Shown: positions 1 through 6,580 of the stretch, in pieces
Layout of the letters: each line of letters starts with the position of its first letter
How positions within the stretch are numbered: the stretch's first letter is position 1
Source: an uncultured Hellea sp.
GTDB lineage: Bacteria > Pseudomonadota > Alphaproteobacteria > Caulobacterales > Maricaulaceae
DNA length: 34,591 bases
Direction of reading: 5' to 3'
NCBI GenBank assembly: GCA_937995665.1
Contig: CALKIX010000019.1
Location: 1-34,591, forward strand
Program-made: the position numbers and the translations under genes
Notes under the pieces: generated by a model
Databases searched by the model: none
What the model saw: the letters and a program-made list of their open reading frames with translations, nothing else
What the model was told of the DNA's origin: nothing

Positions 1-39
1 GTCTTCTTTAAGATCATATAAAACAGGGCCCCTAAAAAT

Positions 40-669
40 ATGGCAACAGCAAAAAAGACGACTGGCAGTAAAGCCAGCGCAAAAGCAAAAACACCTTCAA
101 AAAAGAAAGCCTTTAAAGCCGGTCAATACATTGTCTACCCCGCCCATGGCGTTGGCAAAGTTATTGGCATTGAGCAAGAAACTGTCGCAGGTTTCGATGT
201 TGAACTTTATGTCGTAGAGTTTGAGCAGGATAAAATGACTCTGCGCGTTCCGACGACCAAAGCCGTAAAGGCAGGCATGCGCGCCTTATCCAATGAGCTT
301 ATCCTAAAAGATGCTTTTACAACCCTGAAAGGCCGCGCGCGTATTAAGCGCACTATGTGGAGCCGCCGCGCCCAAGAATATGAAGCCAAGATAAATTCTG
401 GCGACCTTATTCTTGTCTCGGAAGTCGTGCGGGATTTACACCGCACAGATGCGCAGCCTGAGCAAAGCTACTCAGAACGCCAGCTATATGAGCGCGCAAC
501 TGACCGCATGGTACGCGAAGTCGCCGCGATTCAAAAAACGGACATCGCAACAGCACTTGCTGAAATGCACGACATTCTCGCTAAAGCGCGTAGCCGCCAA
601 GCGGCCAAAGAAGCGGCTAAAAATGCGGAGTCTGAAAACGATAATGGCGAAGATACAGCCGCAGCTTAG
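40..669 (+). CDS. carD: CarD/CdnL-family transcriptional regulator
   Basis: This is a CarD-type RNA polymerase-binding regulator of 209 residues. In the family, the N-terminal Tudor-like domain contacts the RNAP beta subunit and the helical C-terminal domain stabilises open promoter complexes, notably at rRNA and growth genes. After a Lys/Ala/Ser-rich disordered N-terminus (residues 1-25) comes the typical start of the RNAP-interaction domain, GQYIVYPAHGVGKVIGIE (about residues 27-44). A mostly helical C-terminal half follows, rich in Arg, Lys and Glu. The acidic tail (residues 195-209) is variable in the family. The gene is monocistronic, judging by the strong terminator just downstream. Its promoter lies mostly outside the window, since only 39 bases precede the ATG. 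Confidence 0.95.
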   Translation: MATAKKTTGSKASAKAKTPSKKKAFKAGQYIVYPAHGVGKVIGIEQETVAGFDVELYVVEFEQDKMTLRVPTTKAVKAGMRALSNELILKDAFTTLKGRARIKRTMWSRRAQEYEAKINSGDLILVSEVVRDLHRTDAQPEQSYSERQLYERATDRMVREVAAIQKTDIATALAEMHDILAKARSRQAAKEAAKNAESENDNGEDTAAA

Positions 670-693
670 AGCGCACCTCCTAAGCTAATAATT

Positions 694-726
694 AACCGCC
701 CTTGTCTTTTGGGGGCGGTTTTTTTA
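694..726 (+). terminator. Rho-independent terminator of carD
   Basis: The 8-bp stem AACCGCCC (694-701) pairs with GGGCGGTT (713-720) and runs straight into a T tract. It lies 25 bases after the carD stop and separates carD from the next gene. Confidence 0.9.
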
Positions 727-770
727 TGCCTTAATTTGACAAACTACATCTTATATTGTTGGGAGTGACT

Positions 771-2027
771 ATGCTGCGCCGCATTTATACAAGACCACAT
801 ATAAAGCGGCGTAGCACCCTCATGGTTTTTAGCCTTATCATTGCAGCCAGCCAAAGCGCCAATGCCCAAGAACAAAGCTGCCCCATAAAAATTCTTAGTG
901 AACCTATCTATTGGAATATTGAGCGCCTCGCGGCGGTTAAGTCTTCGGTTCAAGAGCCAATGTCCCCGTATCAGGCTGCTTATGTGCGCCTCATAGACAC
1001 CGCTGACAAAGCGCTTACACAAACGCCCTATTCCGTCACCCATAAAACTAAGGCAGGGCCAAGCGGAGATTTTAAAGACTATGTCAGTCTCTCGCGCTAT
1101 TTTTGGCCCAATCCAAACACAGAAGACGGCCTGCCCTATATTCGCAAAGATGGCCGCTCAAACCCTGAACTCAACGGCGAGAATTTTGACCGCCGCCGCT
1201 CCCAGCATATGACCAATGATGTGCGCGCCCTAGCCCTAGCGGCTTACTTTACGGGTGAGCAGAAATATGCAGAAAAGGCTCAGCAATTCGTCAAGACGTG
1301 GTTCCTCGATGAGGCCACCGCCATGAACCCGCATTTAAAATTTGCGCAAGGCGTGCCGGGCGCAACGCCGGGGCGCGAGTTCGGGATTTTAGATGGCCGG
1401 ATATATTGGGACGTGATGGACGGCATGCTCTTGCTACAAGCGGCAAGAATGACAGAGGCTAAGACCGTCAATGCATTACGCAGCTGGTTTGGCGAATATG
1501 CCAAATGGCTCGTCACTTCGGAATTTGGCAAAAAGGCGAAATCAAAAAAGAATAATCACGGCGTTTATTATGATGCGCAGCTCTCTCATATATTGCTCTT
1601 TGCGGGGCGCTGTGATCTGGCAGAAAAAGTGATTAAGGGCGCGCATGGCCGCACAAAAACGCAGATTGAGAAATCCGGCCTCATGCCAGAAGAAAAAAAA
1701 CGTACCCAATCGCTATTCTATCACGCCTTTAATCTGCGCGCCTTTTTGCGCCTGTCCTATTATGCCAAGCGGCTGGATATGGATATTTATGATAAGAGAA
1801 AAGGCAAAGGCGGCTCCATAAAAACATCTGTTGATTTTGTCGCCAGCTATGCAGGGCGTACGGAAGACTGGTCCTATGAAGAAATCAATAAAAAGATAGA
1901 TAGAGCCCTCTGGCGGATGATTAAAAATGCGCAGCTGATAGATGAAAGTGAAAGCTTAGACGCCGCCATGAAGGCGCTATCTTATGATAGTTCTAAGGAA
2001 ATTGAGACGCTTATTCTGGGGCAATAA
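771..2027 (+). CDS. Secreted alginate lyase family protein (PL5-like)
   Basis: This is a probable polysaccharide lyase of the alginate_lyase fold (PF05426), which cleaves uronate polymers by beta-elimination in the periplasm or outside the cell. The key visible motif is NNHGVYYDAQ at about residues 261-270, the family's Asn-His catalytic neighbourhood. The FYHAFNLRAFLRL segment further on matches the family's conserved Tyr-His-x-x-Asn-Leu helix. I chose ATG 771 over the TTG at 756 because GGGAG lies 5 bases upstream. That start gives a plausible signal peptide: basic MLRRIYTRPHIKRR, a hydrophobic stretch, then cleavage after SANA. The length is 418 residues. No transporter or other alginate gene is adjacent, so the substrate (alginate or another uronan) is inferred only from the family. 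Confidence 0.82.
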   Translation: MLRRIYTRPHIKRRSTLMVFSLIIAASQSANAQEQSCPIKILSEPIYWNIERLAAVKSSVQEPMSPYQAAYVRLIDTADKALTQTPYSVTHKTKAGPSGDFKDYVSLSRYFWPNPNTEDGLPYIRKDGRSNPELNGENFDRRRSQHMTNDVRALALAAYFTGEQKYAEKAQQFVKTWFLDEATAMNPHLKFAQGVPGATPGREFGILDGRIYWDVMDGMLLLQAARMTEAKTVNALRSWFGEYAKWLVTSEFGKKAKSKKNNHGVYYDAQLSHILLFAGRCDLAEKVIKGAHGRTKTQIEKSGLMPEEKKRTQSLFYHAFNLRAFLRLSYYAKRLDMDIYDKRKGKGGSIKTSVDFVASYAGRTEDWSYEEINKKIDRALWRMIKNAQLIDESESLDAAMKALSYDSSKEIETLILGQ

Positions 2028-2030
2028 ACT

Positions 2031-2870
2031 TTAATCCAAAACTTCAAGGCGCTCAGGGTGGTCGAGCCATATCATCGGCCCATTGCGCAGCTCTATCCAG
2101 CCGCGCGCCCGCACACGCGCCCCTTCAAGGCTCATTGGGTCAAGCCCTGTGCGCGTAAAGGCTTTAAGATCGGCCTTGGCAATGGCCAGCGTAAAGTCTG
2201 TTTTATAATCGGCGCCAAAGTTAAGATAGACGCGTCCACGAACCAGCGCCGCCGATGTAATGATACCCTCGACCAGCTGAAAACTATCCACGTCTTGCGC
2301 CAGGTTATTTGGGTCTGGCGAGCGCACGGCGTAAAACTCATCAGCCCATATTCCGCGACCTGCGCCGCGCGCTTCGCGCTCAGCTTTGTAAAGCGCAGCC
2401 GCGTCCAAAACCGTATCAGGCCATGTATATACGCGCGCCCAGCCCGCGCTTATCATTTGCTCCTGCACCCATTGATCGCGCGTACCATCAGGGCGCAGCG
2501 TGTAAATTTGGGCGAGCGCCCGGTCATAACGGTCGCGCCGCTTACCGCCGTAAAAAAGCTGAACATGTTGGCCTTTTGTTAGCAAAGACAGCGCGCTGCG
2601 AGCCTCTTTGCCCTTAGGCCATGGCTTGAATCCTTTACGCCCTAAAGGCAGCTTAGGCGCTTGCATGCCCGCAAGCCTGACCTTTAGCCCGCCCTCAAGA
2701 TAGAGCGTATCCCCGTCCAGCACAGAGGCCACTGCTCCGGTCTCGCCAGGCGCAAGGACCGGCGCGCTGCCGCCATAGCCTGACCCGCCTAGCAGCACGG
2801 CGCCAGCGGTAAGAGCAAGGCTCTTAAGCTCGCGCGCTAGTGTGATGTGTCTATGGTTTTTTCTCGCCAT
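2031..2870 (-). CDS. Thermonuclease (SNase)-family protein with altered active-site motif
   Basis: This 279-residue protein has an N-terminal hydrophobic export segment, then a staphylococcal-nuclease OB-fold (about residues 43-170) and a second beta-rich region (about 190-279) common in alphaproteobacterial homologues. Recognisable SNase elements are VLDGDTLYLEGGLKVRLAGMQAPK and YDRALAQIY, which keep the two Arg positions equivalent to Arg35 and Arg87 of the Staphylococcus enzyme. The usual D-T-P-E stretch reads Q-A-P-K here, so the equivalents of calcium ligand Asp40 and catalytic Glu43 are missing. Nuclease activity is therefore doubtful, and nucleic-acid binding is an alternative. The gene is convergent with the alginate-lyase-like gene, with only 3 bases between the stops. 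Confidence 0.8.
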   Translation of the reverse strand: MARKNHRHITLARELKSLALTAGAVLLGGSGYGGSAPVLAPGETGAVASVLDGDTLYLEGGLKVRLAGMQAPKLPLGRKGFKPWPKGKEARSALSLLTKGQHVQLFYGGKRRDRYDRALAQIYTLRPDGTRDQWVQEQMISAGWARVYTWPDTVLDAAALYKAEREARGAGRGIWADEFYAVRSPDPNNLAQDVDSFQLVEGIITSAALVRGRVYLNFGADYKTDFTLAIAKADLKAFTRTGLDPMSLEGARVRARGWIELRNGPMIWLDHPERLEVLD

Positions 2871-2923
2871 AGCTAGTTATAGCCCAAACGCGCCACTCCG
2901 TCCAATCTAGGCCTAGAGCGCAT

Positions 2924-2952
2924 AAAAAAACCAGCCTCGAAGGGCTGGTTTT
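2924..2952 (-). terminator. Rho-independent terminator downstream of the YceI-like gene
   Basis: An inverted repeat AACCAGCC (2929-2936) / GGCTGGTT (2943-2950) is flanked by A7 on its left, which becomes the U tract on the minus strand. It sits 20 bases past the YceI-like stop. The shorter T run on the right could give some termination in the other direction. Confidence 0.85.
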
Positions 2953-2971
2953 AAAAGTTATAAAGAGGCGC

Positions 2972-3700
2972 CTAGTTTTCTTTTTGGAACTCAATTTCCA
3001 GCTTTATAGCGATGTCCGCACCTGTGCTGATATATTTATCAATTCCAAAGTCAGCGCGCTTAACATGAGCGGTCGCAGAGATGCCGAACATATCATTTTG
3101 ATTCCGGAAATTCTTCCCAATTTTATTGAGCTTCGTCGTCAGTACGACGGGCCGGGTCACGCCCATAATCGTCAGGTCTCCCGTTAGAGTCCCGCGCCCC
3201 GTGACGATCTGATTGACCTCAGTTGAACTAAAGGTGATTTTTGGGTGATTGGCCGCGTCAAACCAATCCGCGCTCACAAGGTGCTCGTCAAAAACGTCAA
3301 CGCCGCTATCAATAGAGGCGACATCGATTTCGGCCGTCACAGTAGAATTGGCTGGGGTTTCGCTATCGAGATTAACAACAGCGTCAAACTTTCCCCAGCG
3401 TAATATAGGCCTTGAGTATCCCTGGTGGTCATAAGAAAAAGCGATATAGGCATGTCCTGCTTCAGATTTATAAGTACCAGAAGGAAGCCCAGAAATATCC
3501 ACGCCGGGCGCAGAGGGTTTACCTGAGAGCTTCGGCCCATCGGGACGGCCAGGCTTATTGGCGGCGTGCTGAACAGCACTTGCTGCTTTAGAGGCTGTTT
3601 CGGCCGTTGCAGCCGCCTTTTCAGCGGTCGCCTCAGCCCCGCTACAGCCCGCAAGAAAACCAATAGCTAAAATTGATGACGTAAAGTGAATGAGCCGCAT
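2972..3700 (-). CDS. YceI-family lipoprotein
   Basis: The 242-residue YceI-like protein belongs to a lipocalin-fold beta-barrel family that binds polyprenyl or other amphiphilic lipids in the periplasm. The N-terminus MRLIHFTSSILAIGFLAGC is a lipoprotein signal with lipobox LAGC, so Cys19 would be lipidated. An Ala/Lys/Glu-rich spacer (residues 22-48) resembling a short helical stalk follows, then a Pro/Gly linker. The YceI domain spans about residues 75-242, with the diagnostic segments DSETPANSTVTAEIDVASIDSG, FDAANHPKITFSS and GDLTIMGVTRPVVL. A GAGGAT ribosome site lies 6-7 bases before the ATG. It follows the SelO gene on the same strand after 65 bases and may or may not be cotranscribed. 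Most YceI proteins are simply secreted, so lipidation is a modest variation. Confidence 0.9.
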   Translation of the reverse strand: MRLIHFTSSILAIGFLAGCSGAEATAEKAAATAETASKAASAVQHAANKPGRPDGPKLSGKPSAPGVDISGLPSGTYKSEAGHAYIAFSYDHQGYSRPILRWGKFDAVVNLDSETPANSTVTAEIDVASIDSGVDVFDEHLVSADWFDAANHPKITFSSTEVNQIVTGRGTLTGDLTIMGVTRPVVLTTKLNKIGKNFRNQNDMFGISATAHVKRADFGIDKYISTGADIAIKLEIEFQKEN

Positions 3701-3765
3701 AAATTATCCTCTAAATAATACTAAATCAGTGGATAGCTATATCAACAAATCTGCTCCGAGGCGAA

Positions 3766-5100
3766 TTATAAATTAAATTGTTTGAGCTTGGCATGAAAGG
3801 CTGACCAATCATCATCCTTATCAATAGGCTCCCAGAGCGCGCCTATCTCGTCATAGAGCAATGAGGCGAGCAGGCCTTCATCCTTGGCCCCTGCCGTCTC
3901 ATAAGCGCTATAAAGGGCTTTCCATTCAGCAAAGCTGTCCCCCTGGTAAAAACTGTTATTAGGCGATTCCTTTGGCGCTTCGCCGCCTTGCCAGTCATGC
4001 CAAAATTGCGGCCAAGGCGCTTGGCTCTGCTCAAGATATTTGAACATTTTCAATATAAAGGCCATGTCCTCTTTGGGCGCTTTAGGGGTCAGCTTTAGGC
4101 GCCGAAACACATGGCGTGCCAAAGCCTCTTGATACGCTGTGGAAAAACGCTCTAACGCGGCAATCAAAGCTTTATCATCGCAGATAAGCGACAGGCTTTG
4201 GGCGAGCTGCGCCAGATTCCAATACATAATATCGGGCTGCTTGCCAAAAGCGTAGAGCTTATTATGGTCAAAATAGGCGGCAGTGTAATCTGATTTTAAA
4301 GTCGGCAGAAAGCGATAAGGGCCATAGTCAAAACTCTCGCCGGTAATATTCATATTATCCGTATTCATCACCCCATGCACAAAACCGCAGGCCATCCAAG
4401 AGGCGACCATATCGGCTGAGTTATGAGCGCAGGCCGCAAGGAGCCCCGCAGGGCCTTCAGCATCAGGATAAAAATGGCGCAGGCAATAATCGACGAGGTT
4501 TTCAAGATTATCCGTATTGTTGAAAAAAGCTTGGCGCTGGAACGTCCCGAAGCGAATATGCGAATGTGAGAGGCGCACCAGAACGGCCGAGCGCGTGGGC
4601 GAAGGCTCATCATGGCGCTGCAAGGCCTCTCCTGTCTCAATCAATGAAAGACTGCGAGATGTATTCACGCCTAAATGCTGGAGATAACGCGTGGCCAAAA
4701 CTTCGCGCACCCCGCCCAGCAACGTCAAGCGCCCATCCCCGCGCCGCGAATAAGGCGTCTGGCCTGAGCCCTTCGTGCCCAAATCTAAAAGCCGGCCCGC
4801 CTTATCTTGCAACTGCGCAAAGAGAAAGCCGCGCCCATCGCCAAGCTCATGATTATAATGCTGAAATTGATGGCCGTGATAACGTAAAGCTAGGGGCTGA
4901 TTAAGTGAGCCGTCCAATGGCTTAAAGCATCCAAAATGTTCAATCCACGCTTCATTGCTAAGCGCAAGGCCAATAGAGCGGGCCACCTTATCATCGCGGT
5001 AGCGCAAAAGGGTTTTAGGAAACTCTGCTGCGCTAACAGCATCGTAAAACTCATCCCCTAATTCATAGATGGTCTGGCGCGGATGATAGCCCTTACTCAG
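3766..5100 (-). CDS. selO: SelO/YdiU protein adenylyltransferase (pseudokinase), likely CTG start
   Basis: SelO transfers AMP from ATP to Ser/Thr/Tyr of target proteins. Family motifs are clear: LRYHGHQFQHYN, GTKGSGQTPYSRRGDGRL (ATP-binding Lys), GVREVL, then HGVMNTDNMNI and DYGP, which supply the Asn and Asp metal ligands. Canonical start codons only allow TTG 5007, which would delete the conserved segment TIYELGDEFYDAV. That segment is encoded in frame directly upstream, so I extend to CTG 5100, which overlaps the preceding gene's stop as CTGA. With that start the key residues fall at Lys110, Asp248 and Asp258, a constant few residues before the numbering I recall for the Pseudomonas enzyme (113, 252, 262). 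The protein is 444 residues against about 480-490 usually. The missing part is C-terminal, including the region that ends in Cys/Sec in many homologues. It is last in a four-gene overlapping operon. Confidence 0.88.
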   Translation of the reverse strand: MSKGYHPRQTIYELGDEFYDAVSAAEFPKTLLRYRDDKVARSIGLALSNEAWIEHFGCFKPLDGSLNQPLALRYHGHQFQHYNHELGDGRGFLFAQLQDKAGRLLDLGTKGSGQTPYSRRGDGRLTLLGGVREVLATRYLQHLGVNTSRSLSLIETGEALQRHDEPSPTRSAVLVRLSHSHIRFGTFQRQAFFNNTDNLENLVDYCLRHFYPDAEGPAGLLAACAHNSADMVASWMACGFVHGVMNTDNMNITGESFDYGPYRFLPTLKSDYTAAYFDHNKLYAFGKQPDIMYWNLAQLAQSLSLICDDKALIAALERFSTAYQEALARHVFRRLKLTPKAPKEDMAFILKMFKYLEQSQAPWPQFWHDWQGGEAPKESPNNSFYQGDSFAEWKALYSAYETAGAKDEGLLASLLYDEIGALWEPIDKDDDWSAFHAKLKQFNL

Positions 5101-6041
5101 GAGTTTACTGCCATATATTTGCGTAGAAAATCAGCCGCATCGAGCGGAATTTTTCGCGCCTTTGGGAAAGCTTTGGAAAAGTTCAAAAACCCATGGGGCA
5201 GCATTTTCTCATGGGCGTAAAGCACATCGACCCCTTGGGCCTGCATATTATCTGCATAGAGCTTGCCTTCATCACGGAGCGGGTCCAATCCGCAGGTCAG
5301 CACAAAGGCAGGCGGGAGCCCTTTTAAGTCTTTCTCGAATAAAGGAGACAAGCGCGTTTCATGGGGATTAGCCCCATTGACATAATGCTCATCAATGAAT
5401 TTTAGCGCCATAAATCCAAGCTGCAGCCAATCTTGAGGGCCGGGTTTTGGCGGCTTAAAATCAACGAGCTGCATTAAGGGGTAAAACAAAATCTGCGCCT
5501 TTAAAACATCGCGATATTTTTGCGCAAGATAGGCCGTCATATTCCCGCCCGCGCTATCTCCGCCAAGCCCAAGATTATGCCGGTCAATGCCGTATTCTTC
5601 TTGGCCAAGACCTTCTAGCGCCCATTTTAAAACGGCCTCACAGTCCTCGGGGCCTGCGGGGTAGGCATATTGAGGGGCGAGGCGGTAATCGACCGATATC
5701 ACGCGAAAGCCCGTACCAGCGGCAATGCGCTTGGCGATACCTTCATGGGATTCAATTGAACAGGTTACAAAGCCCCCGCCATGCAAATATATAAATGATG
5801 GCCCAGATGTCTCCCTGGCCTGGTGCGGAATATAAAGTCTGACGGGCACAGGGTAGTCCCCATTGGGTACGTTAAAATCAAGTGTCTGGCGCATGGCGGG
5901 GGGCGGGGCGTCAAATTGGTTTGTCATGCGCCGAATGCTGTGATGAAAATTATAAATTTGCTCTGGCCCCGGCTTAAGCTTCTCCATTTGCTCGCGCATC
6001 ATCTCTGTGAAGTCTTTGGCAGATTTCATCAATTCATTCAC
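5097..6041 (-). CDS. Alpha/beta hydrolase of the hormone-sensitive-lipase family
   Basis: This 314-residue serine esterase/lipase belongs to the HSL (GDSAG) family. The oxyanion-hole motif HGGG is at 87-90, the nucleophile elbow GDSAGG places Ser163, and the remaining triad members are Asp253 (DPLRDEG) and His283 (LPHGFLNF). The substrate is unknown; short-chain acyl esters are typical for the family. The start is GTG 6041, with GGAGG about 9 bases upstream. It overlaps the preceding DUF924 stop as GTGA, and its own TGA overlaps the proposed CTG of SelO as CTGA. Its place after an acyl-CoA synthetase gene suggests a lipid-related job, but that is inference. Confidence 0.92.
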   Translation of the reverse strand: MNELMKSAKDFTEMMREQMEKLKPGPEQIYNFHHSIRRMTNQFDAPPPAMRQTLDFNVPNGDYPVPVRLYIPHQARETSGPSFIYLHGGGFVTCSIESHEGIAKRIAAGTGFRVISVDYRLAPQYAYPAGPEDCEAVLKWALEGLGQEEYGIDRHNLGLGGDSAGGNMTAYLAQKYRDVLKAQILFYPLMQLVDFKPPKPGPQDWLQLGFMALKFIDEHYVNGANPHETRLSPLFEKDLKGLPPAFVLTCGLDPLRDEGKLYADNMQAQGVDVLYAHEKMLPHGFLNFSKAFPKARKIPLDAADFLRKYMAVNS

Positions 6042-6580
6042 GGTGAATATCCTCCGCCTTTTAGAAAGGCTTTCTCTTCATCAGTTGAAGCGCGTCCTAG
6101 CACGGCATTTCTATGCGGAAAGCGGCCAAAGCGTTTAATCAGTTTTCTATGTTCTATAGAATGGTGAAGCGTGCTTGGATTATCAAGGCGGCTATCACAT
6201 AATTTTACACACATATCCTGCGCGTCAATATTCTCAGCATGCATGAAAGGCATATAGATAAAGGCCCGTCGCGATTGAGATATTTTAAGATCCCAGCCCT
6301 TATCCACCATAGCCTTCGCTAAGCTTAAAGCTTTCTCATCCCAAGCAAAGGCGGCGCGTGTTCCGCGGTACATATTTCTTGGGAATTGATCGAGCGCGAT
6401 AATTTTCGCAAGCCGTGTTTCTGGCGTGACGCCCCAAGATATTGCCCCCGCAGCTATATCTATGGCCGTGTCTTCAAAATGCGTGCGTATTTTCGCATCA
6501 AAAGCATCCGACGATTTATACCAATAAGGCGCATTGTCTGGCTTAAACCAGAACTCAAGGATATCGGCGGGGCGCGTTAT
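6038..6580 (-). CDS. DUF924 family protein, likely ATA start
   Basis: DUF924 proteins are small, all-helical (TPR-like fold) and of unknown function. The first canonical start is ATG 6373, giving only 111 residues and losing the conserved N-terminal half. That half is present in frame without interruption: ILEFWF, YWY, and IALDQFPRNMYRG, all hallmark DUF924 segments. Reading from ATA 6580 gives M(ATA)TRPADILEFWF, matching the usual N-terminal pattern, and 180 residues, the usual family length. The frame upstream of ATA contains no ATG, GTG, TTG or CTG before a stop at 6599-6601. ATA overlaps the upstream gene's TAA as ATAA, with AAGG 2 bases before it, so translation by re-initiation is plausible. 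ACG 6577 is an alternative. Other conserved parts are MPFMHAE and HRKLIKRFGRFPHRNAVLGR. Function is not known. Confidence 0.85.
   Translation of the reverse strand: MTRPADILEFWFKPDNAPYWYKSSDAFDAKIRTHFEDTAIDIAAGAISWGVTPETRLAKIIALDQFPRNMYRGTRAAFAWDEKALSLAKAMVDKGWDLKISQSRRAFIYMPFMHAENIDAQDMCVKLCDSRLDNPSTLHHSIEHRKLIKRFGRFPHRNAVLGRASTDEEKAFLKGGGYSP

Noticed and set aside
737-757. TTGACA followed by TATATT upstream of the alginate-lyase-like gene
   Set aside because: The hexamers are only about 10 bases apart, too close for a sigma-70 promoter, although either could work with another partner.
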